Source: Lacibacter cauensis (GTDB taxonomy: Bacteria > Bacteroidota > Bacteroidia > Chitinophagales > Chitinophagaceae). Taken from it: 64,000 nucleotides of DNA. Positions 40,149 through 51,993 of this stretch are shown piece by piece (the first letter of the stretch is position 1; each line of letters opens with the position of its first letter). The notes under the pieces are model-generated. The model was not told the origin of the DNA, made no database searches, and saw only the letters and a program-made list of their open reading frames with translations. Both the position numbers and the translations under genes were made by a program. The stretch lies in assembly GCF_007830055.1 (NCBI RefSeq), contig NZ_VLLE01000002.1, positions 755,953 to 819,952 of the forward strand, written 5' to 3'.

Positions 40149-41642
40149 CTATGCGAGTTTCTTTTTTACACTGTAGACTTTGCCAAAACGATCGGTCACT
40201 TTTACTTCGATTTCCTTTGCTCCAGCCGATGGTTTTGCAAAGAAGATATGATCGGCCAGTGTTGGTTCCACAAACTTGTGTTTCTTCGGCAACTCAGGGC
40301 CGCTGTATAGTTCAACCGCCAGAGGGTCAAATGCTACACGTTGTTCCATTGCACCTTTCGCAGCACCATCTTCAAACCACTCAACTTTCCATTTGCTATC
40401 CCAGTTCCATACGTTTGCAATTATTTCATCGGGGTAATCTTTCGATCTTCCTTTTTCAAAAACTGTTACCTGGTGTTCTTTTGGAAGTCCGGTTGATTTG
40501 TAATACCATGTCAGTTCATTACCATCCACTTCATAAACACCATAACCGCTTGGCGTACCATCGCCACATACAGGGCCCGTCCACCAGGCACCACATACAG
40601 TGCCGTGGTTATGTTCCATCATGTTTTCTTTTTCCCACACATCGTTGAAATGGGTATGGCCCGACATAAAATGTACTTTATAATCTGCAAGAATTTTGTA
40701 CAACTGTTCCCTGTTGGACACATTCGATCCCAACTCAGCTTCTTTTTTATAACGACGGGCAGCACCGGTATCAGTTGGAATATGCAGACTTACGACAACT
40801 GTTGAACCCTTCGATACATTTTTCAAATCCTGTTCCAGCCATGACAATTGATTTTCGGTAATATAACCGATATATTTTTTTGCAGTGCCAATGAAGAACA
40901 CATCATCCAGTACCACATAATGGATCTTTCCACGATTGAACGAATAGTACGTTGGCCCAAATTCTTTTTTAAATGTTTCTGCACTCCACTCATCTGTACG
41001 AGCGGTTTTAATGTCCATATCATGATTGCCGATTACATTGAAGAAGGTAACGCCGGTTGCAGCAATTGCTTCTTTGTAACCTTTGAACAATTCAAATTTA
41101 TCCCACACCAGATCGCCGCAACCGATTCCATGAAACAGTGTTCCTGTTGGGTAAGATTCCACGAGTTGCTGCAAATCAGGAACCGACTGTGTTTTGAGCA
41201 ATTCCACATCTTTTTCTGAAATCATTTGTGTATCGGCCCAAACAACAAAGCAATGTTTCGAATCGTCCACCGTTAATTTTTCCAGTGTAAAGTCTGCAAC
41301 AAAGTTTTCTGTTTTTGTATCGATCGTTTTGTAAAACGTTGCCATCTTCTTTTCGTTCGGAAATGCATATCCTGCCGGCAACGAAATATATACAAACTCT
41401 GCTCCTGCTGCAGCCTCCAGTGTATAGTTGCCATTTTTATCGGTAAGCACAATACTTGTTCCGTCTGTTACCGCCACACCTGCAATACCTTTTCCGTTTG
41501 CAATAACTTTTCCTGTAACAGTTACTGGTTTTACAGGCTGTTGTAAACTTTGTTCATTAACAGCTGCTTTAGTTGCAAGCGGTGGCAATGCCAGTCCTGT
41601 TGCAGCAAAGCCGAACAGTTTAAAAAAATCTTTTCTTTTCAT
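40149..41642 (-). CDS. Calcineurin-like phosphoesterase with N- and C-terminal accessory domains
   Basis: Exported metallophosphoesterase of 497 residues. Leader peptide to about residue 27, a carboxypeptidase-regulatory-like N-domain (VTVTGKVIANGKGIAGVAVTDG), the catalytic domain (about 125-370) with CGDLVWD, VIGNHDMD, SLHIPTD and SGHTHFND, and a C-terminal domain of the MetallophosC type. The first metal motif reads WADTQ in place of D-x-H, as is common in this subfamily. Last gene of the SusC / SusD / DUF5689 operon. The set suggests that a phosphorylated compound is bound, hydrolysed and imported; this is inference. Confidence 0.85.
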   Translation of the reverse strand: MKRKDFFKLFGFAATGLALPPLATKAAVNEQSLQQPVKPVTVTGKVIANGKGIAGVAVTDGTSIVLTDKNGNYTLEAAAGAEFVYISLPAGYAFPNEKKMATFYKTIDTKTENFVADFTLEKLTVDDSKHCFVVWADTQMISEKDVELLKTQSVPDLQQLVESYPTGTLFHGIGCGDLVWDKFELFKGYKEAIAATGVTFFNVIGNHDMDIKTARTDEWSAETFKKEFGPTYYSFNRGKIHYVVLDDVFFIGTAKKYIGYITENQLSWLEQDLKNVSKGSTVVVSLHIPTDTGAARRYKKEAELGSNVSNREQLYKILADYKVHFMSGHTHFNDVWEKENMMEHNHGTVCGAWWTGPVCGDGTPSGYGVYEVDGNELTWYYKSTGLPKEHQVTVFEKGRSKDYPDEIIANVWNWDSKWKVEWFEDGAAKGAMEQRVAFDPLAVELYSGPELPKKHKFVEPTLADHIFFAKPSAGAKEIEVKVTDRFGKVYSVKKKLA

Positions 41643-41681
41643 ATTATCGATCTCGTTCTGAGTAATTAAGATTAAAGCATG

Positions 41682-43205
41682 TTATTGCAATTTGGTTGCG
41701 CCCTCTCCTTCAATTTCACTAAGTGTGGATGTTTTGGTAAGCAGGATATTGTTCTGTGTTCTCGCTTTCATCCAACGGCCCAATGCAACATTGTACTCTC
41801 CTCCCATTTTATAGAAGTAGCCACGGTCTGCAGTTGTATAAGCCATATTCAGTGTATTTGATCCGCTGCGATAAAATGGCTGATCTTCCAGTGTGATCGG
41901 ATTTTTAATATCGTACCAATCGGTATTGGCAATACGGTAACCTTGTGCTGTTGGTGTGGGTGTATATAAACTTCCGCCTGTTGCAACAAACAGTACATCA
42001 ACCGGAACAGATGCAGCCGTAACAGTTGTGCCTGCAAATACTGCCAGCCCGGATGCGTTACCGCTGTTGGCAAACAAGCCACTTGTTTTTGTACCAAAGC
42101 CATCACCATTAATGGTTGTATAGTCAAATGCACGTATCCAGTTTGCATTGCTGATGTTGGTTGATGAAGCTCCATTAATGAGTTTATTGGCACCTCCCAC
42201 ATAAAAGAAAGTTCCTTTTGCTGCAGTACCTGATGTAAGATTCATTTTATATGTACGCATACTTCCCGTCGCCCATCCATTTGCAGGATAACCGGTTGGT
42301 GTAGATGCGTTGGCATTGTTGGTAACCACCACAGAGAATGGTGTTGCTGCAAAATCAATATCACGTGTTGCCATAAACTGCATGTATTCATAGTTACCAT
42401 CGCCACCTGCCACATCGCTGATGAAACCTGTAATTAAGATTGGTGCTACATTAATGGTTGAACTTAATACCACTACATCACTTGCTTTACGCATTTGCAG
42501 CTGCGGTACTAATATTTTATCTGCTGTTTGCTGATTAAATACAATGCCGTAAAAATTTGCCAGAAAAGGAACCGAATTGTTGGCAAATGCGGCCGTTGCA
42601 TAGGTGTGTAATTTCAATTCACCAAATCCATCATTTAGCAGCTTGTCGCCACTAAGCACATCTGTTGGTGCAGGTGCAGGATTAAAACCACCCTTCACCA
42701 CAACAATCAAGGTGCTTTCGTATTTATCAGGATTGGCAAGTACCAGGTTCGAGGGTACTCTGTTTACTGCTATGGCTTTGCCTGTTGCAACTTTTGTAAC
42801 AGCTGTTTCGTTTACACCCGTTATTTGTAAAATGCCATTTACACGTTTTAAAATGCCGCCTTCAACATCAACAATGATTGAATCGCCGGGCACATAGTTC
42901 GCAGCCGCATTGCCTAAAGCAATCGAAATACCTCGCAGCTCTGATAAACGTCTGCGATCCTGCAATACCAGTAAACCTTCGGGCATATTTCCTTCTGTAT
43001 GATCCGAAACCACCACTCCGGTAATTTTTGTTGAGCCGTACATCCGATCTTTTGTAAGCGTCACATCAGACCCTTTGTATAAATCTCTGATGTCAAATAA
43101 TGCAATGTATGGACTGATGCGTGCACCGGGATAGGTTTGGTCTTTTGCACAACCAAAAACTAAAACAGAACACAAGATGATCGTATAAACAAATGAATAT
43201 TTCAT
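41682..43205 (-). CDS. DUF5689-domain lipoprotein
   Basis: Lipoprotein of 507 residues with a lipobox ending at FGCAKD. The N-terminal DUF5689 domain (about 40-210) shows its usual sequence (LYKGSDVTL, KITGVVVSDHTEGNM, LLVLQD), which resembles an OB-like nucleic acid- or ligand-binding fold. The C-terminal half (about 260-500) is rich in Thr, Asn and Ala and contains no motif I can name. The open frame starts with GTG at 43226; ATG at 43205 gives the proper signal peptide. It follows susD by 39 bp. DUF5689 proteins are often encoded next to SusD and secreted phosphoesterases or nucleases, so it is probably a surface accessory protein. Confidence 0.8.
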   Translation of the reverse strand: MKYSFVYTIILCSVLVFGCAKDQTYPGARISPYIALFDIRDLYKGSDVTLTKDRMYGSTKITGVVVSDHTEGNMPEGLLVLQDRRRLSELRGISIALGNAAANYVPGDSIIVDVEGGILKRVNGILQITGVNETAVTKVATGKAIAVNRVPSNLVLANPDKYESTLIVVVKGGFNPAPAPTDVLSGDKLLNDGFGELKLHTYATAAFANNSVPFLANFYGIVFNQQTADKILVPQLQMRKASDVVVLSSTINVAPILITGFISDVAGGDGNYEYMQFMATRDIDFAATPFSVVVTNNANASTPTGYPANGWATGSMRTYKMNLTSGTAAKGTFFYVGGANKLINGASSTNISNANWIRAFDYTTINGDGFGTKTSGLFANSGNASGLAVFAGTTVTAASVPVDVLFVATGGSLYTPTPTAQGYRIANTDWYDIKNPITLEDQPFYRSGSNTLNMAYTTADRGYFYKMGGEYNVALGRWMKARTQNNILLTKTSTLSEIEGEGATKLQ

Positions 43206-43244
43206 GTTTTGATTTTTAAAATTCACAAAGCCGTTGCATAGCTG

Positions 43245-44789
43245 TTATGGTTTTTGCCACCATACTTTTGTTGAAATAACATCGGGCCCTTGTTCAGTAA
43301 TTGCTGCTTTATAGTTTGTAGGATTTGCAGATTGCACATAAACGGGATATGTCATACGTGCAGGCATTTCGCCATTGTTACGTAAGCCTGCTCCTTTCGG
43401 TAATACCGGATGTCCTGTACGACGGTATTCAAACCATTGCTGCAGATCTGCAAGAAACAGTGCATAATATTTCTGCAGATGAATGCGCTCCATTTTATCT
43501 TCCAACGATGCGTTATTATCCCATTGAATATCTGCAGCAACAACAAATGTTTTTACATCATTCGGTAAACCTGTTTGTTGATTGATGGTTGTTGGCCATA
43601 ACGGTAACCAAAGTGTAATACTGTTCAGTACACCGTTGTTGTAATAGTTTTCTGCTGAACCGCTGATCCATCCTTTGGCAGCAGCTTCTGCAAGAATAAA
43701 CTGCAGTTCGGCATAATTCATCATCATCCCCGCCATTGGTTCTGTTTGTAACGAAACTGCTGAGGTCATGGAATAGAAATAAGATTTCTTTACCGGATTT
43801 TCACCTGGTGCATAGCCACTGTTAATGCCCAGATATGCACCTGAGTAAGGCGCAATACCCCAACGGTTAAAACCACCGCTGCCGTATGTGGGAATATCAA
43901 TCCGTGGATCGTTCCAATCAACTAAATTTTGAATAAAGAAGGTTGCTAAACCGGGTTGACGAAAATCCTGTTCCCGTACTGCAATAAGTGGTGATGTGTA
44001 AGGTGCAATACCTGTAAAGCGTAAAATAGCCGACTCGTCATTACTGGCGATGATGGGATATGCTGATGTATTGGTTTCAGTAATTTCCTTGATCTTGGCA
44101 ATTGCATCTGCTGCTACTTCAGTTTTGCCCGAAACACGCAACAGCAAACGTAAGTACAACGAGTTGCCGAATTTGCGCCAGCGTGCTACGTTGCCATAAT
44201 AAACCGGATCGCTTGCTGCAACAATTGCTGTATTACTTGAAAGTAAAGTATTCGCAGCTTCCAGTTTTTGAAAAATGTCGAGGTAAATATCCCGCTGTTT
44301 ATCAAACTTCGGCTCGTAGCGTAAAGAATCTTTTGCCTGGTTCGATTGTGAATACGGAATATCGCCATAGGTATCTGTAAGAATGGAATAGATCCACGAC
44401 TGGCAAATGAGCGATATACCCATATACGATTTGTTGTAATTACTCGAAGCAGTGTCGCTTGCCATCCGGTAAATGTCTTTGAAGTTGGTTAACTCCGAAT
44501 ACAAACCATTGTACAGGTAATCGGCCCAGGTAGAACGGAAATCGTAACGGAAAACCTGTCCTTCTGCATCGCTGATGTTCACTGTAACCTGCATCAACTC
44601 GTTGTTGAAATTGCGGTTGCGGATCATGTTATAATTTAAAGCTCCTGTTAGTGCAGGTGCCAGCAACTGCTGCGGTAGTGCAAAAGCGATATTGTTGTTA
44701 TCGGTATTCAAATCCTGAAAACCTTTTGTGCACGATGCAAGTGTAACACTGCATACAAGCAGCAGTACAAATAATTTATTGCTCTTCAT
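43245..44789 (-). CDS. SusD-like outer-membrane lipoprotein (SusD-like_2 type)
   Basis: Lipoprotein of 514 residues with lipobox TLASC at Cys20. It belongs to the divergent SusD branch known from nutrient-binding lipoproteins (FQDLNTDNNN near the N-terminus, SWIYSILTDTYGDIPYSQ, YAELQFILAEAAAKGW, KYYALFLADLQQWFEYRRTG HPVLP with a break here). It starts 20 bp after the SusC stop and is the ligand-binding partner of that transporter. This branch is found both with glycans and with non-glycan nutrients. Confidence 0.9.
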   Translation of the reverse strand: MKSNKLFVLLLVCSVTLASCTKGFQDLNTDNNNIAFALPQQLLAPALTGALNYNMIRNRNFNNELMQVTVNISDAEGQVFRYDFRSTWADYLYNGLYSELTNFKDIYRMASDTASSNYNKSYMGISLICQSWIYSILTDTYGDIPYSQSNQAKDSLRYEPKFDKQRDIYLDIFQKLEAANTLLSSNTAIVAASDPVYYGNVARWRKFGNSLYLRLLLRVSGKTEVAADAIAKIKEITETNTSAYPIIASNDESAILRFTGIAPYTSPLIAVREQDFRQPGLATFFIQNLVDWNDPRIDIPTYGSGGFNRWGIAPYSGAYLGINSGYAPGENPVKKSYFYSMTSAVSLQTEPMAGMMMNYAELQFILAEAAAKGWISGSAENYYNNGVLNSITLWLPLWPTTINQQTGLPNDVKTFVVAADIQWDNNASLEDKMERIHLQKYYALFLADLQQWFEYRRTGHPVLPKGAGLRNNGEMPARMTYPVYVQSANPTNYKAAITEQGPDVISTKVWWQKP

Positions 44790-44809
44790 GTTTAATTGTC
44801 TTTAAAAAT

Positions 44810-47800
44810 TTAAAATGCAACTACGAGGTTTACACCCATCGTTCTTGTAGAAGGGAACTGTGCAGTTTCAAAACCTCTCACAATATCTGTTCCGCTGAGT
44901 GTACCAAATTCAGGATCGAACATGGGCCATGGCGACCAGATAAATAAATCACGGCCATATACACCCACTGTTGCTTTTTGCAGTTTTAGCTTCTGTACAA
45001 GTTTCGTATGCAGTGTATAATCGAAGCGCATTTCACGAAACTTGAAAAAGTCGGTACTGAAGGTGCTGCCTTCTGCATTATCAACACCATAATGCGAACG
45101 GTAATACTCATCAATGTTGGTAGCAATAACATCATTGGTTCTGTACTTGCCATCAGCCGTCATCACTACGCCATTCCCGATAATACCATTGTAACGACCG
45201 GGCAATGTATTTTTTGTTTTACCCTGTTCAGCCAATTTGTAATGCATCAGCGAATGAGCTACACCGCCAAGTTGCGCATCAAACAAAAAGCTTAAACGGA
45301 ATTGTTTGTAGGTAAACTCGTTGGTAATACCGAATTTGTATTTGGGAATTGTATTGCCGAGATAAACAACATCCTGCGAAATGAGTGCATTACCGGTTAA
45401 TGTATCGTACACCACTTGTCCGTCGGGAGAACGTACATAGCCACGGCCATACAAATCGCCCATGCTGCCGCCAACCTTTGCAACAATTTGTCCGCCACCA
45501 ACAGGGCCGGTTTGCAACACCACTGAGCTATCGAGTAATTCCTTTATCTGGTTTCTGTTGGTTGAGAACACAACTCCCACATTCCAGTTAAATCCTTTTT
45601 TTGATTTTACAGGCGAACCATTCAATGCCACTTCCACACCACTATTGTTTACACGTCCTGCATTGATGAGTACTTGTGTAAAACCCGATGAACGATCGAG
45701 TATTCTGCGCAGGTGCTGATCTTTTGTACTACCTGTATACACCGCCACATCAAGACTTAACCTGTTCTTCAACATCTTCAGTTCTGCACCAGCTTCGTAC
45801 GATGTTGTACGCAACGGACGAAGATTGGGGTTGGCCAGTAATCCCGGTGTTTGTAAGCCACCTGCAAATAAACTGCCGGCCGATTCGTAATTGTAAGCCG
45901 TTAAATAGGGATTGGTTCCACCGCTACCCACACTCGATGCAGAGAAACGGAGTTTTGCATAATTGATATATTTTGGCAACCTTGTTACGTTCGATAAAAT
46001 GAAACTCATGTTGGCAGATGGATAAAAGAATCCTGCATTGGTTGTACGTTCGGGTGTTGCCAATACGCTGTTCCAGTCCTGGCGTGCCGTTAAATCGAGG
46101 AATAAAAATTTATCGTACGATGCCGTAAGTAAGCCGTAAAAGCTATTGATACCATAACGGCTGCTGTAAGGCATACTTACCAATGGCCCTGCTGAGTTTG
46201 CAAACGAGTACAAACCCGGATAAATCAATGAATCGGCACGTGTTTCATCACGCTTGTATTTATTGCGTAATAAACTTCCTCCGGCCATTGCTGACAGATC
46301 GATATGTGTACCGATTTTCTGATTGTACTTCAGTAAAAAGTCTGCACTTATTTCACTGGAGAAAATATTCTGTGTACGCAAACTTCCTTTCACCAATTTT
46401 GAACCTGCGTCGTAAGGACGTTTCTGTGCACGCTCTTCGTACGATTGATCAACTGATGTGCGTACCTGTAAGCTAAGTTGTTTTGTAAGCGTATAATTTG
46501 CCTGGATATTTCCGGTTATACCATGACGGTTAGAACTGTTGATAAATTCATAAGCAATTGCGTAGGGATTTTCCGGAAAGCTGCTGAAGGGGAACATGAT
46601 CCGTTTATTCTCCTGTCCGTTTACCCAATAATTTTTTAACCAGTTGGGATCTGCACTTGGCTGCCAGAAAATATACCAGTACATGATGGATTGATTGCCA
46701 TAGCCTGCACCGGGCAAATTATCGCTCCACTTATTGGTGTAGTTTACTTTTGAACTAATCTGCAGTTTATCATTCACTTTTGAGTTGACCGATAATGCAA
46801 CTGTATTACGTTTGTAGCCGGTGTTGGGAGTTATCCAGTCGTTCAACACATTCGTCATCGAAAAACGTGCTGTTGTTTTATCGGTACCACCATCTACACT
46901 TATGGAATTGGTGATAGTTTTCCCGGTATTGAAATAACTGTTCACCCCGTTTTTGTAAGGTCTCCATTCTGTACGTTGTGTACCCTGTGCCTGTGTAACA
47001 GGATCGAACTGGAAAAACTGCTGACCATTAAACCGTGGACCATAAGCCGAACTTGTTCCACTGGTACTTGCACCATCTGCTGATGCACCAAAGGAATAAT
47101 AAGCAGCACCGGCAAGACCTTGTCCGTATTCGTATTGCAATGCGGGCCAGCGGTTCACCTGTTCCATTGAAACATTGGAGCTGAAGGTTACACCCAAACC
47201 TTTCCGTTTTGAACTGCCCGATTTTGTGGTAATAATAATTGCACCGTTTGCTCCACGCTGTCCGTACAATGCTGCAGCGCCGGGGCCTTTCAACACTGTC
47301 ACCGATTCAATGTCTTCCGGATTCAAATCATTCAGACTACTTCCGTAATCAGCAGGCATATTGTCACTACCGGTACCATATACTACCTCACCCGCAATGG
47401 AGCTGCGTCGACCACTACCTTGGTTAATAACAACACCATCAACAACGATTAATGCTTCGTTATCACCTGTTAAATTATTTTCACCACGCAGAATAATTTT
47501 GTTGGTTCCTGTTGGCCCGCTACCCGAACGAACCATGTTTAAGCCGGCAACTTTACCCGACAATGCATCAATCCAGTTGGCAGATTTTGCATCGGTTAAC
47601 TGTTCGTTATCGATGGTTGTTGCTGCATATCCCAATGCCATTTGTTTACGTGTAATGCCCAGTGCGGTTACAACAACACCTTCCAGTTCTTTTGCTGCGG
47701 GCTTTAATAATACATTTCGGATGCGTTGATTGTCGCTCACAACAATGCGCTGCTCTTCGTACGATACAGCAGAAAAAACAATGGTTGTTCCTTTGGGAAC

Positions 47801-48013
47801 AGCAACGGTGTAGCTACCGTCTTCCTGTGTAACAAATAATGATTTTTTACCTGCTACCGCAACAGTAACGCCTGCAAGCCCGTTATTTGTCTCTGCATCT
47901 TTTACAATACCGGAAATTACCACAGCCGAATTTTGTGGTTGCGTTTGTGTTAAACCAGGAAATGCAAGAAATAGAAAATAGAAACAAAGGCTTACATAAA
48001 AAGAAAGCTTCAT
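44810..48013 (-). CDS. SusC-like TonB-dependent transporter 2
   Basis: Outer-membrane importer of 1067 residues. Signal peptide to about 24, a carboxypeptidase-regulatory-like domain (ISGIVKDAETNNGLAGVTV), plug domain (VVVTALGITRKQMALGYA and VTVLKGPGAAALYGQRGANG), and a barrel ending in TMGVNLVVAF. First gene of the operon SusC / SusD / DUF5689 / phosphoesterase. No STN domain and no sigma/anti-sigma pair is nearby. The 221-bp upstream gap carries the terminator of the next gene; I see no clear promoter in it. Confidence 0.94.
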   Translation of the reverse strand: MKLSFYVSLCFYFLFLAFPGLTQTQPQNSAVVISGIVKDAETNNGLAGVTVAVAGKKSLFVTQEDGSYTVAVPKGTTIVFSAVSYEEQRIVVSDNQRIRNVLLKPAAKELEGVVVTALGITRKQMALGYAATTIDNEQLTDAKSANWIDALSGKVAGLNMVRSGSGPTGTNKIILRGENNLTGDNEALIVVDGVVINQGSGRRSSIAGEVVYGTGSDNMPADYGSSLNDLNPEDIESVTVLKGPGAAALYGQRGANGAIIITTKSGSSKRKGLGVTFSSNVSMEQVNRWPALQYEYGQGLAGAAYYSFGASADGASTSGTSSAYGPRFNGQQFFQFDPVTQAQGTQRTEWRPYKNGVNSYFNTGKTITNSISVDGGTDKTTARFSMTNVLNDWITPNTGYKRNTVALSVNSKVNDKLQISSKVNYTNKWSDNLPGAGYGNQSIMYWYIFWQPSADPNWLKNYWVNGQENKRIMFPFSSFPENPYAIAYEFINSSNRHGITGNIQANYTLTKQLSLQVRTSVDQSYEERAQKRPYDAGSKLVKGSLRTQNIFSSEISADFLLKYNQKIGTHIDLSAMAGGSLLRNKYKRDETRADSLIYPGLYSFANSAGPLVSMPYSSRYGINSFYGLLTASYDKFLFLDLTARQDWNSVLATPERTTNAGFFYPSANMSFILSNVTRLPKYINYAKLRFSASSVGSGGTNPYLTAYNYESAGSLFAGGLQTPGLLANPNLRPLRTTSYEAGAELKMLKNRLSLDVAVYTGSTKDQHLRRILDRSSGFTQVLINAGRVNNSGVEVALNGSPVKSKKGFNWNVGVVFSTNRNQIKELLDSSVVLQTGPVGGGQIVAKVGGSMGDLYGRGYVRSPDGQVVYDTLTGNALISQDVVYLGNTIPKYKFGITNEFTYKQFRLSFLFDAQLGGVAHSLMHYKLAEQGKTKNTLPGRYNGIIGNGVVMTADGKYRTNDVIATNIDEYYRSHYGVDNAEGSTFSTDFFKFREMRFDYTLHTKLVQKLKLQKATVGVYGRDLFIWSPWPMFDPEFGTLSGTDIVRGFETAQFPSTRTMGVNLVVAF

Positions 48014-48185
48014 CTTGTAAGTTTTGGTTAAAGAGTTTGAAAAATGATCGAGTCGAATTTTATACCGGGCGCAAGATGAAAGCTGTATGTTTCCGTAGTG
48101 TTATGTGAAGGTTATGGGAATATTAAGCGTGACGAATGGAAAGAATTGCGTGTATATTAACTAATGAAGAACATGCATGCAATAA

Positions 48186-48215
48186 AAAAAGTCAGTTCAA
48201 CTGAACTGACTTTTT
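48186..48215. terminator. Bidirectional perfect hairpin after the FGE gene
   Basis: AAAAAGTCAGTTCA (48186-48199) pairs perfectly with TGAACTGACTTTTT (48202-48215). It lies 19 bp after the stop of the formylglycine enzyme gene and has T runs on both strands. Confidence 0.8.
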
Positions 48216-48234
48216 CATTTATCAATAACAATTT

Positions 48235-49347
48235 TTATTGCACATCCTTTACACATCTGAAGCCAAGATGATTGGTGCCTGTACGCCACTCACCTTTTCC
48301 ACGTGTGCCCATTACATAGCGGGAACAGTATTGATCAGTACATAAAAACGAACCGCCACGATGTACTTTCTTTTTCATGCCCGGTTCAGCCGGATCAAAA
48401 CTTTCTGCAGGGCCAACCGGATTTTTAATGACTTCGTTTGCAGGTAAGCTTTGGTAATAATCGTGGTTGTACCAATCAGCACACCACTCCCACACATTAC
48501 CGGCCATATCGTACAGACCATAACCGTTTTTTGCAAATTGTTTTACCGGCGCAATGCCTTTGAAGCCATCTTTTGCAAGATCGTTGTTGGGGAATTTTCC
48601 CTGGAAGGTATTAGCCATTGCTTTACCCGATGGATTGAACTCATCGCCCCATGCAAAACGTTTTCCGCAATAACCACCTCTTGCTGCAAACTCCCACTCG
48701 GCTTCGGTTGGTAAACGTTTACCTGCCCACTTTGCATAAGCCATTGCATCTTCCCAAGCTATATGTACAACAGGATAATTTTCTTTTCCTTCAATGCTAC
48801 TGCCTGCACCTTGCGGATGTTTCCAATCGGCAGCTTTTACAAATTGCCACCACAGCATGTAATCATTTAAGTTCACGGCGTTTGCCGGCGGACTGAACAC
48901 CACCGATCCTGCAACCAGCATTTCAACAGGCGCATCAGGAAATTCTTCTTTGGTGGGCACTTGTTCGGCAACTGTTTTGTAGCCGGTTGCTTCTACAAAT
49001 TTTGCAAACTCTTCATTGGTTACTTCGTGTTCATCCATTAAAAATGCATCAACATATACCTGGTGTATAGGTGTTGCATCGGTAGTAAGGCCTTTTACTT
49101 CGCATAACGATTCATTGGCTTCTGCAGTACCCATCGAAAATGTGCCTCCCGGTATCCAAACCATTCCTTCGGGAAGAGTTGTTGGTCTGGTAAGATTGTT
49201 TTCAACTGTCGGTAAAAAACCGGCTGCATTATCTGCAGCACATTCAACCAAATCGCTTTTTTGTTTATCAGCATCTCTATTTTCTGCACAACTGTTAAGC
49301 AAAGCAAGGGTAGAAAGCGCAAAAGCATATGTATACATCCGTTTCAT
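48235..49347 (-). CDS. Formylglycine-generating enzyme, exported lipoprotein
   Basis: Sulfatase-maturing enzyme of 370 residues that oxidises the Cys of C-x-P-x-R to formylglycine using oxygen and copper. Signal peptide with lipobox LLNSC (Cys near 20). The FGE-sulfatase domain spans about 60-370 (MVWIPGGTFSMGT, HEVTNEEFAKFVEATGY, RLPTEAEWEFAARGG, GNVWEWCADWY). Both copper-binding catalytic cysteines are present at about 336 and 341 in GGSFLCTDQYCSRY, followed by HLGFRC. This separates it from inactive paralogues such as GldK. The ATG at 49347 is preferred to a TTG three bases upstream. Four Cys-type sulfatases lie 15-30 kb away. Confidence 0.88.
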   Translation of the reverse strand: MKRMYTYAFALSTLALLNSCAENRDADKQKSDLVECAADNAAGFLPTVENNLTRPTTLPEGMVWIPGGTFSMGTAEANESLCEVKGLTTDATPIHQVYVDAFLMDEHEVTNEEFAKFVEATGYKTVAEQVPTKEEFPDAPVEMLVAGSVVFSPPANAVNLNDYMLWWQFVKAADWKHPQGAGSSIEGKENYPVVHIAWEDAMAYAKWAGKRLPTEAEWEFAARGGYCGKRFAWGDEFNPSGKAMANTFQGKFPNNDLAKDGFKGIAPVKQFAKNGYGLYDMAGNVWEWCADWYNHDYYQSLPANEVIKNPVGPAESFDPAEPGMKKKVHRGGSFLCTDQYCSRYVMGTRGKGEWRTGTNHLGFRCVKDVQ

Positions 49348-49433
49348 CAATCTTTGTTTCTTGCAGTGAAGATATGCTGCAACCTTAACAGCAAACTTAT
49401 TAAATAGTATGCATCTAAATCGTTCAAAAAAAA

Positions 49434-49455
49434 GGTGGTCTGTATACAGACCACC
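49434..49455 (-). terminator. Rho-independent terminator of katG
   Basis: GGTGGTCTG (49434-49442) pairs perfectly with CAGACCACC (49447-49455) around TATA. It starts 26 bp after the katG stop and is followed on the minus strand by a T run. Confidence 0.82.
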
Positions 49456-49481
49456 TCACTTTATAACCAATATACAACCTG

Positions 49482-51692
<2,211 letters not shown>

Positions 51693-51746
51693 TTACGTTT
51701 TGATATGAAAGATTAGTAATGAAGTTTCCAGGACATGTTAATGCGT

Positions 51747-51777
51747 CAAAACTACTGACTTAGAATTATAAGTTCAA
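51747..51777 (-). promoter_or_regulatory. katG promoter with operator-like palindrome
   Basis: On the minus strand TTG (51777-51775) and TAGTTTTG (51754-51747) form an exact TTG-N20-TAnnTTTG promoter 58 bp before the katG ATG. The spacer contains the near-palindrome CTTAGAATTATAAG (51759-51772), which resembles peroxide-regulator sites (PerR/OxyR type) and would overlap RNA polymerase. Confidence 0.6.
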
Positions 51778-51993
51778 TTGATTGTTTTTATCATTCCATA
51801 GTTATTATCTATAAGTTGGTTCGAAACAATCACTGAAACAGCCGGATATTAAAGTTAACAGCAGCTCGTGATATTTTGAAACAGAAGCAGCTGACAGTTG
51901 TCAGATTAAGCATGATTCCATATTACAAAAGAAGTTGCTGCCTCTTGTATCGTTCGGGTTTAATTTCTACTTTGTTTCATAACACCTTTTAAT
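51778..51993. promoter_or_regulatory. Rest of the divergent katG / protease-hydrolase gap
   Basis: The gap between the two divergent genes is 304 bp. Besides the katG promoter it holds a likely plus-strand promoter: TTG at 51945-51947 and TACTTTG at 51968-51974, 20 bp apart, the second one base short of consensus. It ends 19 bp before the ATG at 51994. AGCAGCTGACAGTTGTCAG (about 51886-51904) contains a small inverted repeat. Nothing else was seen. Confidence 0.4.

Noticed and set aside
40070-40648. Plus-strand ORF of 192 codons
   Set aside because: It overlaps the terminator and lies antisense to the phosphoesterase gene; rich in His, Leu and Cys as usual for shadow frames.
48235-49347. Reading of the FGE-domain lipoprotein as GldK of the gliding motility machinery
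   Set aside because: gldL, gldM and gldN are absent, and both FGE catalytic cysteines are present, which GldK-type proteins lack.
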